DNA from: Chloroflexota bacterium | Lineage (GTDB): Bacteria > Chloroflexota > Chloroflexia > Thermomicrobiales > JADLAZ01 | Direction of reading: 5' to 3' | DNA length: 46,826 bases | NCBI GenBank assembly: GCA_020849725.1 | Contig: JADLAZ010000242.1 | Location: 1 to 46,826, forward strand | Shown here: piece by piece, positions 17,401 to 27,499 of the stretch | Position numbering within the stretch: the stretch's first letter is position 1 | Layout of the letters: the number at the start of each line of letters is the position of its first letter | Made by a program: the position numbers and the translations under genes | The notes under the pieces: generated by a model | The model's input: only the letters and a program-made list of their open reading frames with translations | The model's database searches: none | Told to the model about the DNA's origin: nothing

Positions 17401-17858
17401 TCGAGTTTGATCTCGTCGTGTTGGTCAAGACTGTGGCTGCGGCGACGCTGGCGCCTAGCTCGGCGCACCGGCTCCACCTGACCCTGCCGGACCAGCCCGT
17501 CGTCGGCATGTGGGACCACGATCGCATGACGCAACTGCTCCACAATCTCCTGTCGAACGCGATCAAGTACAGCCCCGATGGCGGCTCGATCTGGGTGACC
17601 CTGGCGCGGGACGGCCACGATATCCGTCTGAGCGTGCGCGACGAGGGGATCGGTATCGCCCCAGCCGAGCTACCACGCCTGTTTGATCGCTACTATCGCG
17701 TCCGGCGCGCGCGCGGTGATGCGATCGGCGGCCTGGGGCTTGGCCTGGCCATCGCCCAAGCGATCGTCGAGGCCCACGGCGGCCGCATTGCCGTCGAGTC
17801 GGTCGAGGGCGCCGGCAGCACCTTCACGGTTACACTGCCGGTAGCCGGTAACCGGTAG
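14457..17858 (+). CDS. Large soluble hybrid-input sensor histidine kinase (PAS-GAF3-PAS2-HisKA-HATPase)
   Basis: An 1133-residue kinase with no membrane helix, so probably a cytoplasmic sensor. By eye the domains are PAS (about 15-125), GAF (142-320), GAF (325-488), GAF (510-655), PAS with PAC (662-782), PAS (797-905), HisKA (915-978) and HATPase_c (1015-1130). The phosphoacceptor is His922 in FLAMISHDLKTPL. ATP-lid motifs are LLHNLLSNAIKYSPDGG (N), VRDEGIGI (G1), LFDRYYR (F) and GLGLGLAI (G2). The protein should autophosphorylate and pass phosphate to a response regulator, but none is encoded nearby, so it is an orphan. Start: ATG at 14457; 14478 is an in-frame alternative. A TACAAT at 14365-14370 may be its -10 element. 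Confidence 0.9.
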   Translation: MDKTVSDMGALMSASVYDQAPHGIVLTDLSLTVSGWNSWLEQHAGAPAAEVVGQPLLAFFPDLVRRGLDDAYRRALAGTTITLTHEEIGCLLPMPAPPNTAGYQDMQQDSRIAPLIEQGHVVGTVTVVADVTEHAALAATLADQRARDQALGVVTRALNEVGLRPDAMLATVARLAGEMVGDLAILWLVSPDGRWLEPAALYHADADFLTTAREVATSEPHPVDAGVNGQVVQTGTAQRVTADSPEALARQILPPHANHLIQALPFSLLAVPVRSRDQTIGSLSLSRQTTARPYTATDQTFIQDLADRAALAIEHARLYRAEQASTHQLQRLQAITSAFAHVMTAPQVASVVMEFGAPMLDAAGGLVLAVTADGAALTLLRSIGYRDEVLPAWQHVPIADLTPLSDAARLGESIFLESSAAWVARFPTVEPVRQPTPYQAFAILPLHGERAVIGVLAFSFAQPRSFGADARALLEAVAGQCAQALERARLYDAAQAARAEAERLAERADRVRTVTTALAAATTSAQVAALLLTHAAAAVDAQHGDIYQVDDGDLLPLAIYSAPGAMLAAETLDDAGPIVQVARTGQPFWREMTDREAPGRFQAGALAAVPLLTDGRCLGVLALAFAPTHSFPPAERAFIETMAGQAAQALVRTQIEAAVRASEERFRTLAGAVPSIVWAAAPDGRITYANDRWYAYCGLTPEENAVRWPEMALHPDDRERCATMWTRALRDGTDYEIEVRNRRHDGEYRWFLTRAVPTHDAAGQVAGWFGATTDIHDRKQAEAERERLLVELQAGEARYRGLFDGVADAIVVISEDGRYTEANRAAAALTGYSQDALRQMGIGDLSGDPAAVRAGWAALKAAGDWHGETDVRHRDGHDIPVETWVTSTPLPTGRTFISAMRDIRARRTLERQQQEFLAMISHDLKTPLTGISGMAQLMHRRGAYSERGVGVIINQAQHMQRLIDDLLDLARQEASQLDLRRVEFDLVVLVKTVAAATLAPSSAHRLHLTLPDQPVVGMWDHDRMTQLLHNLLSNAIKYSPDGGSIWVTLARDGHDIRLSVRDEGIGIAPAELPRLFDRYYRVRRARGDAIGGLGLGLAIAQAIVEAHGGRIAVESVEGAGSTFTVTLPVAGNR

Positions 17859-17871
17859 CCAGAGGCTACTG
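17853..17871. terminator. Hairpin spanning both convergent stop codons
   Basis: CGGTAGCC and GGCTACTG pair around an AGA loop. The stem contains the TAG of the histidine kinase (17856-17858) and, on the other strand, the TAG of the ketopantoate-reductase gene (17866-17868). It could act as a compact bidirectional terminator, though no T-tract is present. Confidence 0.4.
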
Positions 17872-18801
17872 CGTCACACCACCGAAGGCCAGCGCCCGCA
17901 CGCGCAAGACGGCGTAGAGCGCGATGAACGCTGGCGTCGGTACGCCCAGCGCCCGGCCGCGGCGCACGACGGCGCCGGTCAACTGGTCCAGCTCGGTGCG
18001 ACGGCGGGCCTCGAAGTCGCGCTGCATCGACGTCTTCGCCGCCGCTGGGAAGTCGCGGATGACGGCGACGGTCGTCTCGACGGCATCGGGCGGCAGCGCC
18101 ACGCCGGCGGTGCGCCCAACGGCGACGACCTCCTCGATCAAGGTCCGGTAGAGCGCCGTGCCCTCGGGCGTGTCGCGGATCGGGCCGAGTGCCGAGTCGC
18201 AGGCGGTCGTCATCGTCGCGTGTGGCGCCTGCATGATGAACTTAGTCCACACACCAACCAGCGGGTCGGGACTGAGCGTCACCTCGACACCGGCCTCGCG
18301 GAGCGCAGTGGCGATCGTCTCGGCGCGCGGCGTGACGCCACCGACCAGCTCCCCAAAGGTGATGCGGCGGAACGGGCTGGTCTGGTCGATGACGCCGGGC
18401 GCGGTCAGGCTGGTCAGAATCAGGGTCGTGCCGGCCAGCACATGCTCGGCGCCGAGCGCGGCCGCCAACTGGTCGGCGCTGTCGACGCCGTTCAGCAGCG
18501 TCAGCACGGCCGTGTCTGGCCCGATGACGGGACGCAGCGCCAGCGCCGCCGTGTCGGTGTCGTAGCCCTTGACGGTGAACAGGACGAGATCGACCGGCGC
18601 GTCGGACTCGGCCGGCGCGGCCACGGCCCGCACGGGCTGCAGCCGGTGCGTTTGGCCACCGCTGTGGACCGTCAGTCCCTGCGCGCGCATGGCGGCCAGG
18701 TGCGCGCCACGCGCTACGAACGCGACCTCGTGCCCGCGCAGCGCCAGCGTCGCGCCATAGTAGGCGCCGACCGCACCCGCCCCCATCACCAGCACGCGCA
18801 T
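17866..18801 (-). CDS. panE: 2-dehydropantoate 2-reductase family protein
   Basis: A 311-residue ApbA/PanE-type enzyme. The N-terminal Rossmann motif is VMGAGAVGAYYGATLALRGHEV. Further family signatures are VDLVLFTVKGYDTD, VLTLLNGVDSADQLAAALG, the catalytic-lysine segment VWTKFIMQAPHATMTTACDS and the C-terminal KTSMQRDFEARRRTELDQLTGAVVRRG. These enzymes reduce ketopantoate to pantoate with NADPH in coenzyme A synthesis, but many paralogues act on other 2-oxoacids, and no panB or panC is nearby. The start at 18801 has AGGAAGGGA upstream; an ATG 14 codons earlier would place extra residues before the Rossmann strand. Confidence 0.8.
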   Translation of the reverse strand: MRVLVMGAGAVGAYYGATLALRGHEVAFVARGAHLAAMRAQGLTVHSGGQTHRLQPVRAVAAPAESDAPVDLVLFTVKGYDTDTAALALRPVIGPDTAVLTLLNGVDSADQLAAALGAEHVLAGTTLILTSLTAPGVIDQTSPFRRITFGELVGGVTPRAETIATALREAGVEVTLSPDPLVGVWTKFIMQAPHATMTTACDSALGPIRDTPEGTALYRTLIEEVVAVGRTAGVALPPDAVETTVAVIRDFPAAAKTSMQRDFEARRRTELDQLTGAVVRRGRALGVPTPAFIALYAVLRVRALAFGGVTQ

Positions 18802-19083
18802 CGGTACGTCCCTTCCTGTCGACCGCCGACCCGAGGCCAGCACCTGGCATCATCGGCCGATGGTAGGAGCCGGCAGTCGCGATTGTCAACGGCCAGGGAC
18901 CGCCATCACGGCGGAGTGTCTCGCCACCCTGCGATCGGGCGCTGGCGCCGTGCCAGTGCTTCCCGAGTGTGGTGTTCGTCGCTATAGTCCACGTGCGGCC
19001 GATAGCGGCCAGGTGCGGACACTGGCGTGCTGGTCAGAGCGCCTCCGGCCGGTGGGCCTCGTTAATTGTGAAAGGAGCAGCGC

Positions 19084-19812
19084 ATGCGGCTCGAAGATCA
19101 GGTGGCCATCGTCACGGGCGCCGGCCGCGGCATCGGCCGCGCCACCGCCGTGCAACTCGCCGAGGAAGGAGCAGCCGTCGTGCTGGCGGCGCGCGGCGAG
19201 GTCGAGCTGGCAGCCACCGCCGCCGAGATCGCCGGCCGACCTGGCGGCCAGAGCCGCCCCACGCCACTGGTCGTCGTCTGCGACATCACCGACCCGGCCC
19301 AGGTCGAGGCGCTGGTCGCCCGGACCCTGGCCGCGCATGGCCGGATCGACATCCTCGTCAACAACGCCGGGTTCGCCCACCAGGCCCCGGTCGAGGAGAT
19401 CACGCTGGCCAACTGGCAGATGTCGTTGGCCGTCAACACCACTGGCACCTATCTGTGCAGCCAGGCGGTGCTGCCGGCGATGCGCCGCCAGCGCAGTGGC
19501 AAGATCATCAATATCGTCTCCGGCGCCGGCAAGCGTGGCTTACCACGGCGCACCGCCTACAGCGCCGCCAAGTTCGGCGTGATCGGCTTCTCGCAGTGCC
19601 TGCAACAGGAGGTCAAGAGCGACGGCATCGCCGTCAGTTGCATCTGTCCCGGTCCGGTCGATACGGAAATGCGCACGGCCAACAACCCCGGCGAGGATCG
19701 CTCCTTGCTGCTCCAGCCGGAGGACCTGGCCGAGGTCATCGTCTTCGTCGCTACCCGCCGCGGCATGGTCGTCCTGCCAGAGATGGAAGTCCGCCCGCTG
19801 CCGCACATGTGA
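19084..19812 (+). CDS. SDR family oxidoreductase
   Basis: A 242-residue classical SDR with TGAGRGIGRATAVQL, CDITDPAQVE, LVNNAGFAHQ, Ser in NIVSGAGKRGLPRRT, YSAAK and CICPGPVDTEM. It ends with VVLPEMEVRPLPHM instead of the usual TGxxxxVDGG tail, a C-terminus typical of 3-ketoacyl-(ACP) reductase-like SDRs that lack that motif. The ATG follows GAAAGGAGCAGC. A possible -10 (TATAGT) is at 18983-18988, in the 280-base region shared with the divergent panE-like gene. The substrate is unknown. Confidence 0.9.
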   Translation: MRLEDQVAIVTGAGRGIGRATAVQLAEEGAAVVLAARGEVELAATAAEIAGRPGGQSRPTPLVVVCDITDPAQVEALVARTLAAHGRIDILVNNAGFAHQAPVEEITLANWQMSLAVNTTGTYLCSQAVLPAMRRQRSGKIINIVSGAGKRGLPRRTAYSAAKFGVIGFSQCLQQEVKSDGIAVSCICPGPVDTEMRTANNPGEDRSLLLQPEDLAEVIVFVATRRGMVVLPEMEVRPLPHM

Positions 19813-19967
19813 TGGGCAGACGCAGGGGTCTGGAGCCGACGCACAGCATGGTCCCCATCGGCGGGCATGCCTGCTGCCTCGCCGCCAATTCCTACGTTGG
19901 ATAGCTGGCGATCGATCACGCCGGCACGACCGCTTGCGTCCGCCATGTCCGGCCCAGAAGGCGGCGA

Positions 19968-19973
19968 TATACT
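19968..19973 (+). promoter_or_regulatory. Possible -10 element for folD
   Basis: TATACT sits 45 bases before the folD start in an otherwise GC-rich spacer. No good -35 lies 16-18 bases upstream, so this is only a candidate. Confidence 0.3.
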
Positions 19974-20017
19974 CAGGCGGGCGCCGGCCCACACTGGTGA
20001 GGCCGGCGGGGAGGGAT

Positions 20018-20947
20018 ATGAGCGAGACGATGGCGCCGCCACGGCTGGCGCTGGAGCTGGGCGGTCGGCCGATCGCGCAGGCCATCAAGACTGAGCTGGT
20101 AGCCGACGTGGCGGGCTACGTCGCCGCGCACGGCTACGCGCCGGTGCTGGCGATGGTGTTGCTCGGCGACGACAAACCGTCGCGCGCCTACAGCCGGCGC
20201 ATCGCCAGGACGTGCGATGAGGTTGGCCTGCGCTACCGGCCGGTCGAGCTTGCCGATGATGTAGACGAGGAAGCGCTGCGACAGGCGCTGGAGGCGCTCA
20301 ACGCCGAGCGCGAGGTCGCCGGCATCCTCGTCCAGATGCCGCTGCCGCCGCACCTGCCGCAGAGCGTCGTCATCGATACACTGGCGCCGGCCAAGGACAT
20401 CGACGGCATCACACCGACCCACGCCGGCCGACTGCTGCTCGGCCTCGAGTCGCTGGTGCCGAATACGCCGGCCGGCGGCCTGGAGCTATTGCGCCGCTAC
20501 GATATCCCGCTAGCCGGCCGGCGCGCCGTCGTCGTCGGGCGCAGCAACGTCGTCGGCAAGCCGATGGCGCTGCTGCTGCTGCGCGAGCACTGCACCGTCA
20601 CGCTCGCCCACAGCCGCACCGTCGATCTGGCGGCGGTGACGCGGGCGGCCGACATCGTGGTCGTCGCCATCGGCCGGCCGGGCTTCATCACCGCCGAGCA
20701 TATCCGGCCGGGCGCGGTCGTGATCGACTTCGGCATCAACGTCCTGCCTGATGGCCAGATCGTTGGCGATGTCGACTACGCGGCGGCGCGCGAAGTGGCG
20801 GCAGCCATCACGCCCGTGCCCGGCGGCACCGGCCTAGTAACGAACGCGCTGCTGGCGCGCAACTGCCTGATCGCCGCCCAGCGCCAGCGCCGCGACGAGG
20901 AGCGCGAGCGCCGGCGACAGCCAACACCGCCGGTCATCGGACAGTAG
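20018..20947 (+). CDS. folD: FolD-like methylenetetrahydrofolate dehydrogenase/cyclohydrolase, active-site variant
   Basis: A 309-residue FolD homologue: LGGRPIAQAIKTELV, GILVQMPLPPHLP, KDIDGITPTHAGRLLLG, VVGRSNVVGKPMALLLL and TPVPGGTGLVTNALL. FolD interconverts 5,10-methylene-, methenyl- and 10-formyl-tetrahydrofolate. In the YxxxK active-site motif (E. coli Lys54), this protein reads Y58-S-R-R-I62, so the lysine needed for cyclohydrolase is isoleucine. The usual PGGVGPMT is also PGGTGLVT. Asp of KDIDG and Gln of QMPLP are kept. The protein may be a dehydrogenase-only or otherwise specialised paralogue. Start at 20018 with GGGAGGG upstream. Confidence 0.85.
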   Translation: MSETMAPPRLALELGGRPIAQAIKTELVADVAGYVAAHGYAPVLAMVLLGDDKPSRAYSRRIARTCDEVGLRYRPVELADDVDEEALRQALEALNAEREVAGILVQMPLPPHLPQSVVIDTLAPAKDIDGITPTHAGRLLLGLESLVPNTPAGGLELLRRYDIPLAGRRAVVVGRSNVVGKPMALLLLREHCTVTLAHSRTVDLAAVTRAADIVVVAIGRPGFITAEHIRPGAVVIDFGINVLPDGQIVGDVDYAAAREVAAAITPVPGGTGLVTNALLARNCLIAAQRQRRDEERERRRQPTPPVIGQ

Positions 20948-21119
20948 CGCCGGACGACCAAGCGGCAGCCTGGTCTGGGTGATCGCGGCGTTGGCGAAGG
21001 TGACCGGGAAGGCTGCCTGGCGTGATCGGGTCTACTGGCTCACGCGCAGCTCATCACACCAGGAGGTCCAGTTGGCCCCTGCAGGTCGAGACGATGGCGG
21101 CACGCGGCAGGCGCAGCGC

Positions 21120-21905
21120 ATGAGCACTGACCTCTTCGCCGGCACAGCCGCCTATTATGCCCGCTTCCGGCCGGCCTACCCGCCCGCGCTGCTGGACGAC
21201 CTGGCCGCCGATTGCGGGCTGGACGGCACGGGCTGCTTGCTCGACCTGGGCTGCGGCACCGGGCACCTCGCCATCGGGCTGCGGCCCCGGTTCGCGCACG
21301 TTGTCGGCCTGGACGCTAGCGACGAGATGCTGGCCGAGGCGCGTCGCCAGGCCAGCGCGGCCGGCATCGACGACATCACCTGGCTCGCCGCGCCGGCCGA
21401 AACCGTCTCGTCCGACCTCGGCCGCTTCCGGCTGGTGACAATCGGCCGCGCCTTCCACTGGATGCAGCAGGAGGAGGTGCTGCGGCGTTGCCGAGCGGTG
21501 TTGGCGCCAGGTGGGGCGCTGGCGATCGGCGGCGATGGCGGTAGCGTTTGGAGTGGCACGTTGCCCTGGCAGCAGGCGACGGTCGAAGTCGTGCGGCGCT
21601 GGCTCGGGCCGGAGCGCCGCGCCGGTGGCGGCATCTTCGCTGCCCATGAGACACCCTGGAGTGATGTGCTGGCGCCGGCTGGCTGGGTGTACCGGCACGA
21701 GCGCGAGCACCGGGTTCGCCACGTCTGGACAGTCGAGACGATCGCCGGCCTCCTCTACTCATCGTCCTTCTGCCGGCGCGACTACCTGGGCGACCGGGTG
21801 GCGGCCTTCGAGGAGGACTTGCGCCGAACGCTGCTGGCGCTAGCGCCGGCCGACCGCTTCGAGCAGGAGATCGTGTTCGCCTATATGCTGGCGCAGCCAG
21901 TGTGA
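21120..21905 (+). CDS. Class I SAM-dependent methyltransferase
   Basis: A 261-residue methyltransferase of the UbiE/type-11 kind. Motif I is LLDLGCGTGHLAIGL, followed by VVGLDASDEMLAEARRQA (acidic residue binding the ribose), then ITWLAAPAETV and a C-terminal helical region. The opening STDLFAGTAAYYARFRPAYPPAL is typical of the family start, which is why 21120 is used. However, the strong AGGAGG at 21061-21066 points to an in-frame TTG at 21072 that would add 16 residues. The acceptor is unknown; small metabolites or quinone-like molecules are usual. It stands alone on this strand. Confidence 0.85.
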   Translation: MSTDLFAGTAAYYARFRPAYPPALLDDLAADCGLDGTGCLLDLGCGTGHLAIGLRPRFAHVVGLDASDEMLAEARRQASAAGIDDITWLAAPAETVSSDLGRFRLVTIGRAFHWMQQEEVLRRCRAVLAPGGALAIGGDGGSVWSGTLPWQQATVEVVRRWLGPERRAGGGIFAAHETPWSDVLAPAGWVYRHEREHRVRHVWTVETIAGLLYSSSFCRRDYLGDRVAAFEEDLRRTLLALAPADRFEQEIVFAYMLAQPV

Positions 21906-21928
21906 CCGCTGACCGGTGAGATCGGTAG

Positions 21929-22114
21929 GCTCGTGATGTCGACTATCGTGTTGGAGGCTCACATGCCTATGAGACGCCGTTGGGGCCGCTCGGCCGCCTG
22001 GCCGACTACCTCGTTCTGGAACGTTACCTGCGGGATTTCCTCCTGGGGCGCAACCGCGTCCTGAAAGCCATGGCCGAAGCCGGCATTGACAGGGGCAGCG
22101 GAAACAGTATCTAG
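21929..22114 (+). pseudogene. C-terminal remnant of an SRPBCC/cyclase-like protein
   Basis: An open frame of 61 codons between two TAG codons reads in part YETPLGPLGRLADYLVLERY and RNRVLKAMAEAGI. This resembles the last part of SRPBCC (polyketide cyclase/dehydrase-like) proteins. There is no start codon in this frame, no ribosome-binding site and no N-terminal two thirds, so I read it as the tail of a lost gene. The match is from memory of family C-termini and is not certain. Confidence 0.5.
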
Positions 22115-22130
22115 TCCCTTCAGTTTCCGC
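22098..22130. terminator. Hairpin between the remnant and glpX
   Basis: GCGGAAAC (22098-22105) and GTTTCCGC (22123-22130) form a perfect 8-bp stem with a 17-base loop. The hairpin overlaps the glpX stop codon on the minus strand. It may end transcription from either side; no long T-tract is present. Confidence 0.4.
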
Positions 22131-23121
22131 GATATTGAATGTTGGCGACCTGAATCAGCTTGTCCCAGCGGTGGTGCGCCTCGACCGAGCGGATCGTGCC
22201 CGACCGCGAGCGCATGACCAGCGAGTGGGTGCTGGCGCCGCCACTGCTGTAGCGCACTCCCTTGAGCAACTCGCCGTCGGTGATGCCGGTGATCGAGACG
22301 AACACGTTGTCGCCGCCGCAGAGGTCATCGGTGCCGAGTACCTTGTCCAGCGGCAGGCCGGCCGCCTCGGCTCGGCGACGCTCATCGTCGTTGCGCGGCC
22401 AGAGCCGGCACTGGATCTCGCCACCGAAGCACTTCATCGCCGCGGCACTGATGACCGCTTCCGGCGCGCCGCCGACGCCCATCAGCGCGTCGACGCCGGT
22501 TGTCAGCGGCGAGGCGGCCATGATTGAGCCGCCAACATCACCATCAGTGATCAGCTTGATGCGCGCGCCGGCGGCGCGCACTCGGCGGATCAGCTCCTCG
22601 TGGCGCGGCCGGTCGAGGATGCAGACGGTGATCTCGCTCATATCGACGCCCTTGGCGGCCCGAATCGCCGCCAGGTTGTCCTCCACCGGCGCCTGGATGT
22701 CGACCTTGCCGCGCGCCGCCGGCCCGACCGCCAGCTTGTCCATGTAGACGATGCCGGGCGCGTAGTACATCGTGTCGCGCTCCGCCAGCGCCACGACCGA
22801 CACCGAGTTCGGCATCCCCTGTGCCAGCAGCCGCGTGCCGTCGATCGGGTCGACAGCGATATCGACCGCGGGCGGTCGGCCGTTCCCGATGCGCTCGCCA
22901 ATATAGAGCATCGGCGCCTCGTCTTTTTCGCCTTCTCCAATAACGACGATGCCATCCATATCGATCGATGCCAGCGCGAAGCGCATAGCGTTGACCGAGG
23001 CGCCGTCGGACTCATTCTTCATGCCGCGCCCCATGAAGCGCGCCGCCGCCAGTGCGCTGGCCTCGGTGACGCGCACCAGATCGAGGCCCAGGTTGCGATC
23101 GATCGCTTGTTCGCCGGACAT
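22120..23121 (-). CDS. glpX: Class II fructose-1,6-bisphosphatase
   Basis: A 333-residue GlpX-type phosphatase. It hydrolyses fructose-1,6-bisphosphate to fructose-6-phosphate in gluconeogenesis (in some lineages sedoheptulose bisphosphate too). Metal-site motifs are GEGEKDEAPMLYIGE and DPIDGTRLLA. Further conserved segments are ITDGDVGGSI, MGVGGAPEAVISAAAMKCFGG and GDNVFVSITGITDGELLKGVRY. The start MSGEQAIDRN at 23121 has a long GGAGGAGGAG upstream; a longer frame to 23202 lacks conservation. The length is typical. It lies downstream of dinG on the same strand but has a likely promoter of its own at 23174-23202. Confidence 0.95.
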   Translation of the reverse strand: MSGEQAIDRNLGLDLVRVTEASALAAARFMGRGMKNESDGASVNAMRFALASIDMDGIVVIGEGEKDEAPMLYIGERIGNGRPPAVDIAVDPIDGTRLLAQGMPNSVSVVALAERDTMYYAPGIVYMDKLAVGPAARGKVDIQAPVEDNLAAIRAAKGVDMSEITVCILDRPRHEELIRRVRAAGARIKLITDGDVGGSIMAASPLTTGVDALMGVGGAPEAVISAAAMKCFGGEIQCRLWPRNDDERRRAEAAGLPLDKVLGTDDLCGGDNVFVSITGITDGELLKGVRYSSGGASTHSLVMRSRSGTIRSVEAHHRWDKLIQVANIQYRGN

Positions 23122-23173
23122 CGTCGCTCCTCCTCCTGCCGGCACGCCGTCGTGCCCCTGCTCATGCCGGCCC

Positions 23174-23202
23174 ATCATACGCTCCGGTCGGCCGGGCGTC
23201 AC
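23174..23202 (-). promoter_or_regulatory. Probable promoter of glpX
   Basis: Reading the minus strand: -35 GTGACG (23197-23202), 17-base spacer, -10 TATGAT (23174-23179). This places the start of transcription about 45 bases before the glpX ATG. Confidence 0.45.
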
Positions 23203-23298
23203 CGCGCCTGCGGCGGCCGGGGCGCGACCTTCCCCTCAACTATCGGCCGGTGGCGTGGCCGGCCGCAGCCCGGGGCGCCGGGAGCCACGGGCGGGTCC

Positions 23299-26178
<2,880 letters not shown>

Positions 26179-26274
26179 CACCTAGCAGGCGTCGGGCTGT
26201 GATGACCACGCCGCGACACCGGCCGGCCCACTGCCTTCGATCGTACCGCAGGTCGGTCGGCCGTGCGGCACGGC

Positions 26275-27318
26275 TCAGGCGTCGTCGAGGTTCAGGATCA
26301 GCGTCCTGATCTCGCGCGGCGTGCGGTTGCGGAGTGGCTGGCCGATCGCCTTCTCGATGTCGTCGCGGTTGAAGTAGCCGCGGCTGCGCGCCCAGGGCCA
26401 GAAAGCCGACCAGTCGTTGTCGGCCTGGCTCCCCTCGTCGTCGCCAGCCCCATCATCCTCGGTGGCATCGTCGGCGGCGCTCGCGGCCGACCGACCCAGC
26501 ACCGAGCGCGCGGTCGGCCCAGCCGCCGGGCGGGCGCGCTCGCCACCTCGAGCGCCCAGGCTGGGCGGCAGATCGCGCGCCGGTGGCTCGCCTCGCTGCA
26601 CGCTCGGCATGGCCGGCGGCGGTGGGCCGGCACGCCCTTCGGCCCGCACCGGCGCGGCCGGCGGCTCGGCTGGCGCGGGTGGTCGCTCGCGCACGGCGCT
26701 CGGCCGCGGCGCGGGCGGGGTGGCATCGGCGACGGGCGGCGCGGTGACGCCCAGGGCCGCCTCGGTCGACTCGACCGGCCCGGCCGGCTCCTCCGACACT
26801 ACGTCGACGATCGGCTGCGCCTGCGCGAAGATCGCCGCCAGTTTGGGCGGCAGCGCCCGCCCGCCTCCTGGCCCCACCGTCACTCCGGACGGCAGATCGC
26901 CGGCCGCGGCCGGGGCCGGCGCTGGCGCCGGGGATGGGGGCGGCTGGGCACGGCCGACCGGCGCGGCCAGCGGTGGTGTGGCAGGGCTGGCCAGTTCGGC
27001 GGCCAGGACGTGATCGGCGGCGTAGGCGGTGCCGAAGCCGAGCGCCAGCAACGCCCGCCCCAGCGCGGCCGACTCGGCCGCCTCTACGTCCGCGCCCGTG
27101 CCGTAGCCGGTGGCCGACCCACCGCCCGGAATAGTGACAGTGGCCCGAAAGACGGCGCGCTCTGGCGTGATCTGCACGTGCTCAGTCGTGACCTGCGCCT
27201 CGGGCTGCTCGGTGCGCAGCCAGACCAGCCGCCACTTCACATCCAGGTAGTCAACAGTCTGCCCCTGCAGATGCACCCGGCGCACATGGCGGCGCGGGTC
27301 AAACGACATCTCGGCCAT
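26275..27318 (-). CDS. Uncharacterised protein, possibly Rad52/DdrA-like annealing domain with Pro-rich linker
   Basis: A 347-residue protein. Residues 10-115 form a conserved-looking domain: VDYLDVKWRLVWLRTEQPEA, then AVFRATVTIPGG, then VEAAESAALGRALLALGFGT. I associate this pattern with Rad52-superfamily single-strand-annealing proteins such as DdrA, but the similarity is weak and from memory. A long Pro/Ala/Arg-rich linker (about 120-295) follows. The end is a small charged domain (WSAFWPWARSRGYFNRDDIEKAIG, then TPREIRTLILNL) that could bind nucleic acid or protein. The start at 27318 has GAGGG upstream. It precedes dinG by about 97 bases on the same strand, consistent with a DNA-repair pair. 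Function is not proven. Confidence 0.6.
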   Translation of the reverse strand: MAEMSFDPRRHVRRVHLQGQTVDYLDVKWRLVWLRTEQPEAQVTTEHVQITPERAVFRATVTIPGGGSATGYGTGADVEAAESAALGRALLALGFGTAYAADHVLAAELASPATPPLAAPVGRAQPPPSPAPAPAPAAAGDLPSGVTVGPGGGRALPPKLAAIFAQAQPIVDVVSEEPAGPVESTEAALGVTAPPVADATPPAPRPSAVRERPPAPAEPPAAPVRAEGRAGPPPPAMPSVQRGEPPARDLPPSLGARGGERARPAAGPTARSVLGRSAASAADDATEDDGAGDDEGSQADNDWSAFWPWARSRGYFNRDDIEKAIGQPLRNRTPREIRTLILNLDDA

Positions 27319-27499
27319 GCGATGCCCTCGCTCGTCAGCGTCACCAGGGCCGGCCGCGCGCCGGCCTCCTGAGCTTAACACGTGCGTGACCGGCGGGGTT
27401 GCTCCCTGGCGGCCCAGGGCACGCATCGTTGCCTTCGGTGGGCGCTCGGGGCCGGCGCCATCCTGGCATAGGCCACCGGCGGATGGTATCGTCTGGGTG

